Assembly (NCBI GenBank): GCA_025738555.1
Contig: JAOVFP010000011.1
Location: 4,154,001-4,218,000, forward strand
DNA length: 64,000 nucleotides
Direction of reading: 5' to 3'
DNA from: Cyathus striatus
Taxonomy: Eukaryota > Basidiomycota > Agaricomycetes > Agaricales > Nidulariaceae
Part shown: positions 1-12,550 of the stretch, piece after piece
Layout: the number at the start of each line of letters is the position of its first letter
Position numbering within the stretch: position 1 is the first letter of the stretch
Notes under the pieces: model-generated
The model's input: the letters and a program-made list of their open reading frames with translations, nothing else
Database searches by the model: none
Told to the model about the DNA's origin: nothing
Position numbers and translations under genes: made by a program

Positions 1-818
1 ATACGTTGGCGGAGCCTGACATCCCAGAAACGAACAGTACTTACACTGCAATTCCTTCAGTATATACAACTATTATATCGATCCTGTTATTTGGTTCTGT
101 TTCATTCGCATACACGAATAATGTTGCTCCATAACTGTTCGTGATGACAAAATTATTGCTCCATTACTCTCGAAATAGCAGCACGGCTTACCTATCAAAC
201 GGGTAATCTTGAAGCGTTGAATCAACACTCTGGTTATGTTTAGCTCTATTGTAAAGTAATGACGTGGTTCTGAAAATGCTGGTTGGGGCGTAAAAATCAT
301 TTGCTTCATTGGGATCCCATGTAAAGATAGGATCTTCTTGTGCTTGGTTCGTCATGTTCACATTAGGACCGGCACCCCCGAGCTGCAAAAGATTGCTGGT
401 TGATCGAAACGAATTAGTACCAAGTCCTTAACGAATAAGAACAATTTTTCAACTTACTTATCAAAGTATATATTGACAGGTGAACAATTACTATTGCAAT
501 TGTCGCCGTTTACAACCCAATTCATAACCATGGTCGATGCATTTGGGTCCACAGAAATAAGTTCTGCCGATAAAGCGATCTTATAATTGGGATTGTTAGG
601 TTATAGTTGGTGGACGTGCTTCAATGGCTAGTGCTCACTGTTCGGGTATCAAGGCTGTCTTCACCAATTCCCTCGAAGTTTTTGACTCTGAGCCCGAAGC
701 CCACTCCAATGCCAGTGGAAATGCAAGTAATGCAAAATAGGACAAATGTGATTTGACAATAGATAAGCCTGTTTTCGCAAGACAGTTTAGGTGGGAGTAA
801 AGAGGTCCAAGAGCGCAT
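1..818 (-). CDS. DUF4436-type membrane protein, copy A (3' part outside window)
   Basis: The N-terminal and middle exons of a DUF4436-like membrane protein, read on the minus strand from an ATG at 818. Exon 1 begins MRSWTSLLPPKL, then has one hydrophobic segment (about residues 20-42) and ends before a GT donor near 640. The following exons (about 590-470, 388-190 and 150-45) encode a predicted extracytoplasmic part. Each exon matches the intact copy at 11028-12550 in order and phase. The C-terminal membrane segments would lie left of base 1. The family has no assigned biochemical function. I saw no frameshift in the visible part, but the gene cannot be judged complete. Confidence 0.6.
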
Positions 819-1559
819 GGTATGGGAGGTAGTACGAGTGTTGGTTTCTTTGTGGTTTGAAGCAACTACGGAATTATCTTATGTGGCTTTATAAGAGGAC
901 GCTCTGCTCATTCTTATATAACTGGTAGCTCTGAATGCTGTGTTTCAGTCAATGACAAATTGCTGTTAAGAGCAAGTAAAGATGAGCGCCAATGGAAGCA
1001 AGCACTGAAGTAAGACCATGTGTTCACATCTTGCTTTGGTTAATGCTGCGCGATTGATAACTTCTTAGAGAATCCGATATCAGTCACAATCGGTAATACA
1101 TATTGTGCTCCAATGAACACGGGAGAGTTATTGAATATACTGGTTCATTGACTATCTATCTATCTTTCTGTCGTATACTACTTCACTATATCTCGCTTAG
1201 TAGCTATTGTGGCCGAAAACGATAGATAGAATATGCTGAATAGGAAGGCATACATGCTAGTTGCACCTATGTCATGGTGAGAGTCTGCGCAGTCTGCTTG
1301 AATTAAGAAGCTGGTGTGTGGCAGTGTGGGGGCCTGAAGAAACGGAAGCATTCCAACCAAATTGCGTGGGTTACAATTTAAAAATACTTGCCGCATCGAA
1401 TGGCACCGAAATGAGTACCTAACTGTTGAATAATTACTGACGAACAACCTGTACCCAGTACTGGTATCCGACCATTGCATTCACATCTTAATTCTTGGCT
1501 TATATAGAATTAAGTATACTGGGTTATAATTTAGACATATGTATACTTAAGAATGCGCA
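819..1559. other. Upstream flank of DUF4436 copy A, no gene seen
   Basis: The first 150 bases or so resemble the sequence upstream of the intact DUF4436 copy (12560-12720), so the promoter region was duplicated with the gene. Beyond that I see only short chance reading frames. Confidence 0.4.
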
Positions 1560-2600
1560 GTGCGTATTTCCAGGTACTTCCTGATGCACAGCGGTGATCT
1601 ATGTTTACGTATACTATTACAATTAAGACGAAATAGACTACATGTAAATCCTATGGGTGCACCATATATATAGGTGATCTACGCTGTCTTCAAGAGCGAA
1701 ATTTTTCCAGAAAGGCGGTGACACAGTAAAAAAATGATGTAACTTGCGTACATTGGTCTCCATTCAGCTTCAACTCATAATACCAGGAGAACAATAGACC
1801 CAGAAATTTGGAGAAGGCTGTCCCTCCTGCAAAGCTTTGAAGTCCCACTGCCACCGTCCACTGCTGAGGAGAGGAAAGAAGCTGGGAGGACTTCAATGTG
1901 TAAGCGTGACCGTAAGTAACCTTCCCTGGGCCGGTACAAACTAAGCACTTATTTTCAGACCAGTCACTTTCGCATGTCGACTGATATAGTTTCTAGTAAT
2001 AAGCAGGTGAAGTTCGACTAGGGGAATGTGCTAGAAACAATTTATCAAGGGTAAATGATCCAGAGTCTTGTATGTGATTACTGTGCCCGACACCAGAACC
2101 CAGCACGAAATTTAGAGGTGAACAGCCTTGAAACGCATCGTACCACGCGTAGGCTTTGTTAGGTTGCTATTTTGGGTGAGGTAACCTGAGAAAAAGGAGG
2201 CGCCATTGTACTAAGCTGCCATTCAAAAGTTATTCAGCGGTTTGTAGGGAGTCAAGACCAGCTCTGGACTTGGAGGCGTATCTACCGCCATGATCAAGCC
2301 TCTCGAGGAGTACTGGAACTTCCACATTGCATTCACTAGCAAACATATCACTACTACTGGTGCACTGGCACTCATCAACATTACCTGTATTCAGTCTCCT
2401 CCGAGTCCCGACAACTCATCACCCCCACCGGCATCTCATACACACGGGCTACACACTCCACTCACCCGCTCCTTGTAATCTCTGGGCCTCTATCTTCATA
2501 GAGTTGCGCACAGACGTATATGACACCGATTACGACCCCGTCATCAAGGTGTCCTCAGTCCTTCCCTTGCTCGTGGGATGCATTACGTAATGTAATTCAC
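1560..2600 (-). repeat. Dispersed repeat block X, copy 1 (decayed coding relic)
   Basis: This block recurs at 6590-7260 plus 8660-9000 with high identity. On the minus strand both copies keep an open stretch beginning MKSSQLLSSP.QWTVAVGLQ, and longer frames upstream of it are broken by stops at shared positions. That suggests a gene that decayed before it was duplicated. Parts of X (the stretch around 1820-1880 and the 2210-2275 region) also resemble block Y, so X and Y are probably diverged copies of one unknown gene. I do not recognise the protein. Confidence 0.45.
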
Positions 2601-2639
2601 TGCCAAATCGTATTACGTAAGCTATACCCGTGCTGCAAC

Positions 2640-3665
2640 ACTGTACCCATGAAAACTCAAGATATTTCAATTCCGCAATACCCACGACGATCGATATTTT
2701 CAGAAACATCAACGAAGTAAAACAATGGAAATTAATCGACTCATATACGAGCCGCCGAAGACCCTTTAAAATAACTAGTTGCACCGCATGAAATTGAGGT
2801 GAGCGCTGTGTTCTACCTGTGCCCTCTATTAGAATCATGTAGCTACAGATGATCGGCAACAATATATGTTTACGGAAACTTCCGTTGATATGAATAGGAG
2901 ATGGGTCATATGGTGTGGGTACGTGATATATATTTATACGATACTTATATGCTATTCCTGAGAGCAAAATTCTTCCACAATGGAAGGTGAATTTTATGAT
3001 TTGATTCCCATAAATATATCCCTGATTATCTTCAACTTGGAATACAAGAAGAGTCAATACTAGTCCCGGGAACCCGGAGCAGGCTGTCCCAGGTGAATAA
3101 AATCCCACTGTCGAGAGAAAGGAATTCCCTAGCCGGCATAAACAAAGCTTGTACTACTCTCTATTCAGAAGGGGATCTCTCTATACTGCAACACGTGTGA
3201 AATATTCAATGAAAGAGGATGTACCAATGCTGTAAGCTGCGGCTCGGGACTTCTTCAATTTTTTGTGGTAACTTGCTCGGGACTTGGACTTGACAAAATT
3301 CGCACCAGAGTAATTCGAACACCATAAAAATTGTTGCACTCTGCTTTCAGTGGCAACACTAGAGACCGTTACCCAAAATTAATCTAATAACTCTAAAAAC
3401 GAAAGATATGAAGTATGTATATGAAGATTTATCCGGAGCTTTTAACGTACCTAAATAATAGAATGAAAAAGATTGAAGAGAGAATGAGTCGATTCGATAT
3501 AAACAGTGCAGTGCGCGGTGAGGACGTCGATTCAATATCGTGATGTTCGGCGTGGCTGCGAGTTTGGATCTGAAAAAGATGTATTTCCCTCGGCATGGTG
3601 AAATGAAGTTTCTATCTATAAAACGTATGACCTTCGTCGTACATGGCGAGACTTGAAATTGAAAC
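2640..3665 (-). repeat. Dispersed repeat block Y, copy 1 (decayed coding relic)
   Basis: This block matches 13470-14430 along its whole length and 30480-30720 in part. The minus strand is open for 192 codons here (2530-3108) and for 138 in the second copy. The shared protein contains VYESINFHCFTSLM and MILIEGTGR. The plus strand of the distal part holds a second conserved stretch (LNNRM...EE.MSRF). No known domain is recognised. The block runs directly into block Z in the copies without the foldback insertion, so Y and Z form one repeated unit. Confidence 0.45.
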
Positions 3666-3689
3666 TTGAGCTTGAACGTTTGAACACGC

Positions 3690-4646
3690 TGTATAAAATG
3701 TGTACTATATTATATTCTATACATTTTGGCGCTTTTATGCGAGATATATTCTATGTTTTTGCTATGTTTTATCACTTGAAGAATTTTTCCCACGCTCCCC
3801 CATACACTGTTCAACATTCCGAAAAGGTACTGAATCTACCGAATAAATGTTGATTCAAATGTTTTTAAGCTATAGTTAGAGTAGCTTATGTTAGGTCTCC
3901 TTTGTAATATCCAGCTCCTCCACTCATCACTACTCACCATCGAGCTCAACACAATTTCTTCATTATGCGCTATCTAGATAGTCTCACATGCTACGTATTC
4001 TCATGACGATTTTTGGGTTGTAGGACAGAACTAATAGTGTACAAGTAAAGCTGTGATTAAGTAAGAGATAAAAGTCATATCACAAATTCAATGTAACGAG
4101 TTGAATGATATATGAGCTTACCCAATTTTCAATATAGTAAATATGATCCCTTACGTGCCCAGTATACTTTGTATTATTATGTATTTCAAGATAGGGTGCA
4201 TTTTATCACGAAGAGATGCAATATTTTTGAACCAACATTTATTCGGTAGATTTGGTGTGTTCTCGGAAAGCTGAACAGTGCGTGGGGGAGCGTGGGAAAA
4301 TTCTTCAAATGATAAAACATAGCAAAAACATAGAATATATCTCGCATAAAAGCGCCAAATGTATTGAATATAATATAGTACACATTTTATACAACATAGC
4401 AAGAAAAAATAGCAATTCTGACTATGTAGTGTGGATACGGCCACGGCACAACTGAATTACGGCGGCGGCAACTTTCTATGAAACATAGCAAAAACATAGA
4501 ATATATCTCGCATAAAAGCGCCAAAATGTATAGAATATAATATAGTACACATTTTATACAGCATGAGCAAGAAAAAACAGCAATTCTGACTATGCAGTGT
4601 GGATACGGCCACGGCACAACCGAATTACGGCGGCGGCGACTTTTTC
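3690..4646. mobile_element. Compound foldback/MITE element M1
   Basis: The left arm (about 3690-3865) is repeated in inverted orientation at about 4222-4395, each arm about 170 bases, starting with TGTATAAAATGTGTAC. The right arm continues into a tail that is directly duplicated: about 4312-4477 and 4478-4646 are near-identical 165-base units. There is no coding capacity beyond mirrored frames in the arms. It lies exactly at the Y/Z junction, which is uninterrupted in the copies near 14450 and 30730, so it is an insertion. The superfamily is not determined and no clear target duplication was seen. Confidence 0.65.
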
Positions 4647-4659
4647 AACACTTGGAACT

Positions 4660-6420
4660 TCATACTATTAGGTCTCCAATAGCCGTCATTGCAAGTAGAG
4701 TCAGTTAACTTCAGTTGGTTCGAGTTTCGCGTTGGGCCGCACAACGTTAGCACCGAGTTGCCACAATGCCACAAACGGTGAGACAGCGGTGGGATCGTGA
4801 CCGGAAATATTTACGTAATCATGATTTGGTATAGCCGAAGCAAGCCTAGAGCCTAGAGGCTCCTGCCCGAATCCCTGGGCCCCCCTGGCACGCACGACGT
4901 AGGCCACTGTACAAAGCTCCTCCACCAATCCCCAGTGCGGACCGTTACTTGATAATCGAAGCCTCGTAATTGCTACCATCCGCTTTCCGATAATAACAAT
5001 CGAGCCCGGTTAGCTGAAGCCTTGAAGGTGAAGTAGGGGTAAGATCCCGGTGTTCAACTGGTGTTGGTTACTATGGTGCATCATTTTACTATGTTCGATT
5101 CGTGTTTGCAATGCACTGATATGTTACACATCTTTATTTTCGGATTACTCGAGTGGATTCTGTTAACGCACATTTGGCACAAGTAGTGCATTACCTGCCT
5201 CGCATCACCGCGGCCATCTACCTGCTTGCTACCTGCACTTGTCATCCCAGGCCCCAAGATAGAGTAGCGCTCGATATCTGTTGGATGGGTGAGGAGGTGC
5301 AGTTGGAACTTGGTTGGAACTTGATATCTCCCAAGACTGTATTGATGTGATCAGGCAGCGTCAATCTTTTGGTTTGTACCTCTTGATTCACACTTGTGTC
5401 GACTGATGGCCGCTGAGGATGGTTATATCGTTGGTGTGTGGCTCACCTCAACGACCGCAGTGGCTCATAACTATCACCACTCGGCGCTCCCCCATTGCGT
5501 ACAGCTACCGTATCCAAGCACCCACACGAACGCCAGATATCTTCGGAATTGGGTCATGGGTAGAGGATTAGTCGATTAAGGAGGATTGAATCATCGACCT
5601 CTTCGAGAAGAACCATTCATAGGAAACGTGATGAAGATTTCAGATTCATTAACACCGCTGGACTCCCGCGTAACGACGAACTACTAAGTCTACGTCGTCT
5701 CTTTGGGCCCTGTGACAAGATCAGTCAATGGTAGTCAATTGCTGGTCCTGGTCAGTAGTATATTCTTGGTTATAGTAGACTAAAACTAAATGCTAACCGA
5801 TGCTATTGTTTTCTGTGTAGATTTATGTTCGATTGTTTCTGATATAGATTGTGCTATCTTAAGGCTTTAACCTACACCGTAAGAGTTATGATATATTGAT
5901 GTTCTACTCAGGTAAATAATTTTTTCAAATGCTACTGGGACTGACGAGGGTAGGATGGTTTATCTATGACATACAACTGTACTACAACCACATCGATTAA
6001 ATCCACTTCTCCCATCCCAACATTCCAGAAAACATATCAAGTTTCGAATTCTAGAGTCAGCATCGTATCGAATGGAATTTGTCGAACCTCTTAGCTTTTA
6101 ACTTCCTATTGAAATTCACGTTCGTCTTTTTCTCCTTCTCAATTTCTCTAGATAGATTCGTGGTTGCCCCCACTCTTCGACCAGATAGCGATGTTCTTAT
6201 ATGTGCATCCCATGGCAAGGACTTGTGTAGTTCGTAATCGGTTTCACTTTGACGATGTTTAAAGTTGATATTAATCAGTGAAAAGTTATGGGATCGTTCA
6301 ATTGTGGTATGGACGATAACGGGGATCTCCATACGCATTTGTAAATGATACGCTGATAAGTGGAGTAACCGTAGCATGGCACAGGACTGGGTGTAGCCAA
6401 AATCCTGCCGTGCATTGAAG
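4660..6420. repeat. Dispersed repeat block Z, copy 1
   Basis: About 1.7 kb that recurs at 14450-16245 and 30755-31790, and as an end fragment at 10425-10965. All frames on both strands are interrupted. The best conserved parts are around 4790-5060, 5340-5720 and 5940-6420. Nothing coding is recognised; it could be an old transposon or a duplicated intergenic region. Confidence 0.5.
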
Positions 6421-6589
6421 AACCTTGATACTTAAGAAGGAAGCACTTGCTTGGTATCCATCGAGTGAAAGTGGGAAAGTTGGAGCGACAACGTTGTTAG
6501 CAAACAATAGGCAGTGACAGGTACAACGTAAGTGAAAAGTCGGATTCGACACGCAGGGATTGGTTGGCCTGAGTGGGGATCAGACTATT

Positions 6590-7260
6590 GTCTTGCGCGG
6601 TGCGTACTTCCTGATGCTCAGCGGCGATCTATACTTACGTACACCATTACAATTAAGACAAAAGAACGAAATTCTTCCAGCAAGGCGGTGATGTACAGTA
6701 AAAAATGATGTAGTTTGCGTACATTGGTCCCTGTTCAGCTTCAACTCAAAATAGCGGGAAAACAATAGACCCAGAAATTTGGAGAAGGCTGTCCCTCCTG
6801 CAAAGCTTTGAAGACCCACTGCCACCGTCCACTGCCGAGGAGAGGAAAGAAGCTGAGAGGACTTCAATGTGTAAGCGTGATCCGTAAGTAACCTTCCCTG
6901 GGCCGGTACAAACTAAGCGCTAAGCACTTATTTTCAGACCAGTCACTTTCGCATGTCGACTGATATAGTTTCTAGTAATAACCAGGTGGAATTCGACTAG
7001 GGGAATGTGCTAGAAACAATTTATCAAGGGTAAATGATCCAGAGTCTTGTATGTGATTACTGTACCGGACACGAGAGCCCAACACGAAATTTAGAGGTGA
7101 ACAGTCTTGAAATACATCGTACCACGCGTAGGCTTTGTTAAGTTGTTATTTTGAGTGAAGTAGCCTGAGAAAAATGATGCGCCATTGTACTAATCTGCTA
7201 TTCAAAAGTTATTCTGCGGTCTGTAGGGAGTCAAGACCAGCTCTGGACTTGGAGTTGACA
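6590..7260 (-). repeat. Block X, copy 2, first part
   Basis: Near-identical to 1560-2265. The conserved minus-strand stretch starts MKSSQLLSSPRQWTVAVGLQ, ending at 6867. The match stops at 7260 and resumes at about 8660, on the far side of inserted DNA that includes element M2. Confidence 0.5.
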
Positions 7261-7510
7261 AAGGTTCGACTTAAGTACATGAGCGAGGTCCCTCGTCCGA
7301 TTCCGCTGCGTCAAGTTGGCGTGTTGAGAGTCCAGAAAATGTGGTTGACATCTCTCATGGAAGTTATTTATAGACAGTGCATGATATGTCAGTTAAATGT
7401 CCGATTCAGATTTTGAACGACGTTGATACGTAGACCGTTGGACGTGTAAGGTCGAGAACACCGTTGGCATGGCACTTGGATCCGCGGGAAGGACATTGAG
7501 GCACATTTAT

Positions 7511-8609
7511 ATGACGCTCCAATGTGTCATTTATTCGCCGTACTCGTAGTTCGGTTTGCCGTACTTAACCGTTGCCGTACTCACAATAACTACTTATTTT
7601 TCCGTATTTTTAGTACACATCTATACATCTACTATATTCTACATGTAAATATATCCTATTACTCCGGGTATGCCTTTCATAATGACTGTTTTGACGAGTT
7701 TCTGAGACCTCGGAAATATCCGTTATAATTCCCACGCTCTTCTTGACCGTCGTGCCGTACATCCAACTTCATTCTACTGTACCGTTAAACATCATAGAAC
7801 TTCATTTAAGCTCTTCTTTTATTCTTGTGCGTTGTGTCAAGCGATAATTGATACCGAAAATATTTATTATATGGTGGTTCTCATTGTTACATCTAATATT
7901 TAAGTACCTGTAATAATACTGCTCACCAAAAGGTATGTATAAATTTGCTATCAATACAGCAAGCTGTGTATGTTATGTAAAAGTGGTGTGGAAGGAGTAT
8001 AACATAAAAAATTAGAGCCTTGTAGGTGGTTATCAAATGTCTTAGCTTTGAATTTAACTAGGTTAAACAGAAAATGTCCTGTGTTAAAACACAGGTACCA
8101 CAAGAAGTATTTTGGCTTATCTTAGTTCAACAACTATTAAGTTTAACCATGCACATTAGCTTGAAGGTATGTAAAGTAAGTACTATCTGGACATGGCCAT
8201 ATTATGATGGGCAGTGTACAGGTACATTTATATGAGATAACATCGAGAAGTACCATATAATAAGCCTTTGTAGTGTAATTCATCTGCTACTGCGATATCT
8301 AACAACGAAATAAGAGCTAAAACGAAGTTCGGTAATGCCTAACGTACAGTAGAATGAAGTTGGATGTACGGCACGACGGTCAAGAAGAGCGTGGGAATTA
8401 TAACGGATATTTCCGAGGTCTCAGAAACTCGTCAAAACGGTCATTATGAAAGACATACCCGGAGTAATAGGATATATTTACATGTAGAATATAGTAGATG
8501 TATAGATGTGTACTAAAAATACGGAAAAGTAAGTAGTTATTGTGAGTACGGCAACGGTTAAGTACGGCGAATAAATGACACATTGGAGCGTCATACATTG
8601 GAGCGTCAT
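7511..8609. mobile_element. Foldback/MITE element M2 with about 270-bp inverted repeats
   Basis: The sequence from 7511 (ATGACGCTCCAATGTGTCAT...) to about 7790 is repeated in inverted orientation at about 8345-8594. A short extra copy of the end (ACATTGGAGCGTCAT) sits at 8595-8609. The arms are nearly identical, so the insertion or last rearrangement is fairly recent. The AT-rich centre (7790-8340) has no gene. The left arm carries a short insertion near 7547-7567. It is non-autonomous, and the autonomous partner is not in this window. Confidence 0.75.
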
Positions 8610-8659
8610 ACATTTAATTGATCAAAAGAAATGGCCGGTCAGTATTCGCAAAATCCGAG

Positions 8660-9000
8660 ATCGGGTGGCGTATTTACCGCCATGATCAAGCCTTTCGAGG
8701 AGTACTGGAACTTGACTGGAACTTCCAAACTGCATTCACTAGCTAACATATTACTACTACTGGTGCACTGGCACTCATCAACATCACCTGTACCGTGGTC
8801 TACATTAAGTCCGCACCCCCCGGCCTCCAGTCTCCGAGTCCCGACAACCCATCACCCCCCACCGGCACCTCACCCACACGGGCTGCTCACTCCACTCACC
8901 CGCTCCTCGCAATCGTTGGGCCTCTATCTTCATAGAGTTGCGCACAGACGTATATGACACCGATTACGACCCCGTCATCAACCCAGAGCTCAGGCTCAGC
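8660..9000. repeat. Block X, copy 2, second part
   Basis: Matches 2270-2555, including ACCGCCATGATCAAGCCT and the stretch encoding ELRTDVYDTDYDPV in one frame. This copy has additional sequence near 8792-8822 that is absent from copy 1. Confidence 0.5.
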
Positions 9001-10424
9001 CACGCCCTTTCGTGCACCTCATAGAGCCGCCTTTGGACGTTGCCCTCGACGCTCGAGTGTCCAGTAGTAAATGCCGTTTCGTACGAAGCGGGTGCAGACC
9101 TAACCCAGGAGGAACCAGTGGGCGATATCGGTGAAGAGTCTTGACCGATTTTCCGTCGGAGGAAGGGTACGTTTTTCGTTGATTGTATTCTATCTTTTCT
9201 CATCGTTGACTTAGTAGATCATTGATTAATGGGTTTCGAGTCTAGGTCGTAGATAGTAATATTGGTACCTAGACAGGTAAGCTACGTCCCCCCACACCTT
9301 TACTCTTGCTGACCTGTTTCTGTAAGCGATGTAGCCGTTACACTCTTCCAATTCTCTCACCTCCCGCGACGCCGCCCTCGATGCATTTTGTCAAGTTGTC
9401 ATTTATAATGCCAATCACGGGCGCTTAAATCGTCATAGGCCAATATAATGCCTCGATTTCGGAAATGCTGGGAGTTGGGCTGGGTCTAGGCAAAGGCAAA
9501 GGCAAGGAGATGGTCGTTGATGTTGATCCTGGCGTGGAGGAGGGTTTGGGATCGCCTCAGATGATCTGGAATGCGTTTATGCTTAAGGATTCATTGGAGA
9601 TTAGCCAGTTTCCAAGGGAAGAAGAAGAGGAGGAGGTGGAGGCAGAGGTTTCGTCGCTGACTCTGTACGCTTACGGTTGCGTTGTCGCCGCATGACCATC
9701 CACTGATACTGATAGAGGAGCCGTCTGCATCGATATACCACCCACACATTCCATGCATGGCCTTGGAGAGGAGAAGCATCTGCCCCCAGCTCCTGTACAT
9801 GAATATCATTGCTGGGGAGTGTCATTGAATCATTTCTTCGTGCACTCGTTGAAGTTCTTGGTCCAGAACGCCGTGATCGTATTTTGGCAGCTCTTTATCT
9901 CGTTCCTCAAGACGGAGCCGTTCAAGTGGTTCAGCAAGCTTCTATCCAATAATCAAACCATAAAGTTGATATCGAACGATGAATTGGGACAAAATGAGAC
10001 TCTCAGAATCTCAACCAAATCTCAACCCCTTCTCGTATCACCCACAGCTCGATGTCGACTTTTTCATTTACACGCTACCATTCAATCATGCGATATCGAT
10101 TCGTTTACTCTCTCGGGAACTGCAGTTTTCACATTCCTTGTATTCTGACCCAGGGCATATGGGATTGGCCTGACTTCACGCACGTAATAGCACTGATCCA
10201 GCACTGACTCATGACTCATGGCCTCGTTCTCTCCGTTCCCACTCAAATGCTACCCACTCTGAGTCGAAGAGGACTAGCTTTTCCCCCATGACTAGTTTTC
10301 TGAGCCTTGAAGGAGGTCGCATAAGATTGAGTTTGGAAAGGTATCTAGCTGTGTTTCTACCTAGCCCTGGCTCGTTTCAAGTTCTCTGCGTTCCAATCTT
10401 TGGAGAAGTAGACTCATGAGAGTA
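9001..10424. other. Stretch without a recognised gene
   Basis: It contains a plus-strand frame with an acidic run (9465-9695) and overlapping frames up to 10173. The minus strand at about 9860-9960 reads like a charged helical segment (ERLRLEERDKELPK). No start, splice pattern or family supports a gene. It may be a decayed coding relic. Confidence 0.25.
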
Positions 10425-10965
10425 GGATGGTCTATCTACAATATACAACTGTACCGCAACCGCACCGATTAAGTCCGCTGCTCCCATCCTAACATTCCAG
10501 TAAACGAAAACACGCTTCGAACTCAAGAGTCAACATCCTATCAGACGGAACGCACACTTTGTCGAGCCCCTTAGCCACTAACTTGCCTATAGAAATTCAG
10601 GTTTGTCTTTTATTCTTCTTTTCTCTACTTGAATTAGTCCCCACTCTTCGACCAGATTCTTAGCGATGTCCTTATCCGTGCATCACATGGGAAGGGTTTG
10701 GGTAGTCCGTAATCGTTTTCGCTTTGAGACTGTTTAAAGTTGATATTAACCAATGAAAGGTTAGGGAATTCGATTATTGGGAGGAAGATAATGGGGATCT
10801 TCATACGTATCTGTCAATGATACGCCGAATAGCGAAGCAACCGCAACATCCAGGACTAGGTGTACGAAAATACCGTCGTGAGTAAAGAACTGAGAAATAT
10901 CAAAAGATGTCCATTCAGCTCCAATCACTAATTTTAAATAAACAGTACTAGCTGTCGTTAACATA
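10425..10965. repeat. Block Z end fragment, copy 2
   Basis: Matches the last about 500 bases of block Z (5930-6420 and 15660-16245). It ends about 60 bases beyond the stop codon of the intact DUF4436 gene, so Z lies directly downstream of a DUF4436 copy here. Confidence 0.55.
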
Positions 10966-11027
10966 CATGCTCAAGGTCTCCAGCTGAGTAATAATGGCTC
11001 ATACGTGGTATCCAGGAATTAAATATA

Positions 11028-12550
11028 CTATGTGTTCAAGGTGGTATCGGATAGGAATGAATTGTCACTACGACCGCTACCTGTGTCCTTCCTCATGTAG
11101 GGCGTAGTTGCGGTATCCTGTGGTTTTTCGACAGCGGTTTCTGGATCATCGTACGTTCTGACCAAGAAATCCAATGCCGTAGGTGCTGCACGCCGACCAC
11201 TTTTTTCATCTTTGCCATTCGAAATCACCATATATGCTAGAAGCACCACACTGGTGACTGTTAAAATGGCTAGGCATGGGAGTAAGCCTACGAAGTCTTC
11301 AATTACAACAGAAAAGTTAATATTCAACATAATTTCAGCAAATTAAACACCGACCAATAATCGCGCCAAATCCTGGAGGAGCACCGGGCATCGTCGTTCT
11401 CAAAGTGGTGAAGGCAAAAAGTGTCGCGATAGGTATAGCGAATACTTCCTTTGGCTGCTCGAACCTAAATATAACCTTCATTGTAGATCCAACAAATGCT
11501 AATGTGACCAGCCCTACAGAAAGTGCGTAAGTCTCATAGTATTGTTGGTAAAGGTCGCTAGTTATGATCTTACAGACACCAATAACGATGGTTAAGACAT
11601 AGGTCTTTATTAGGCCACTACGTTGGAGTGTGATCGTATTGGTGTAGGCGACATCTGATGAACCACCGTCTGATGAACCATCATCTGGTGAAGCTTTGAA
11701 GCCGCTATTCAATGTTTAGTACGTAAGCGAAGTCCCAGAAAGAATGGTACTTACACAGCAACTCCTTCACTAAACCCAACTGTGATATTGACTGGGTTAT
11801 TTGTCCCTGTTTCATTGCCATAAACAAACAGTGTTGCTTCATAACTGTTCATTCGCGAGTAGTATAGACTAAATGTTACTGCCAAAGGCTTCCAAATGGC
11901 TGCAAGTCTTACACATCAAATGGGTAATCTTGAAGTGTTGAATCTGTATTCTGATCACCTTTTCTAGCGCTATTGAAAAGTAGTGATTTGGTTCTGAAAA
12001 CGGGGGTTGTGAGGTAATCGGAATTGGCTTCATTGGGATACCATGTAAAGATAGGATCTTCTTGTATCTGGTTCGTCTTGTTGACATTGGAGCTGTCATC
12101 CCCGATCTGTAAAAGATTACTAATTGGTCATTCGAAATGAACTGCTTAGTACCACGTTGCTAAAGAAGCCAATTTAACCGTACTTATCAAAATATATACT
12201 GACAGACGGGCAAGTACTGTTGCTGTTGCAACTGTCGGACAAGATAAACCAATTCATAGTCATAGTCGATGCATCCGGGTCCACAGAAATAAGATCTGCT
12301 CCTAAAACGACCTTATAGTCGGGATTGTTAGGTTGTAGTTAGTGGACGTGCTTCAAGGGCTAGTACTCACTGTTCGGATATCGGAGCCGTCGTCATCACT
12401 TCCATCGAAGTTTTTGACTCTGAGCAGGTAGCCTACTCCAAAGCCAGTGGAGATGCAAATAATGCAAAATAGGACAAATGTGATTAGACAATAGATATGC
12501 CTGTTGCTACGAGACAGTTTAGGTGGTATTAAAGAAGTCCAGGAGCGCAT
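11028..12550 (-). CDS. DUF4436-type membrane protein, copy C (appears intact)
   Basis: A multi-exon gene starting at the ATG at 12550 (MRSWTSLIPPKL) and ending at 11028. A short N-terminal tail is followed by one membrane segment (about residues 20-42). Then comes an extracytoplasmic region containing DLISVDPDAS, IFTWYPNEAN and FVYGNETGTN, and the C-terminal half has hydrophobic helices and the motif TMPGAPPGFGAIIDFVGLLP. The last motif is assembled across an intron (donor at 11348, acceptor near 11300). A second, 63-base intron lies near 11576-11513. The PGAPPGFG...DFVG motif and topology fit the fungal DUF4436 family, whose role is unknown. The tail contains a low-complexity run of Asp, Gly and Ser. 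This is the reference copy for the partial copy at 1-818 and the split pseudogene at 19795-30445. Confidence 0.7.

Noticed and set aside
4151..4617. Several similar frames with repeated peptide words
   Set aside because: They come from the arms and duplicated tail of element M1.
7522..8613. Two near-identical proteins of 68 and 71 codons
   Set aside because: They are the same frame seen in the two inverted arms of element M2, not two genes.
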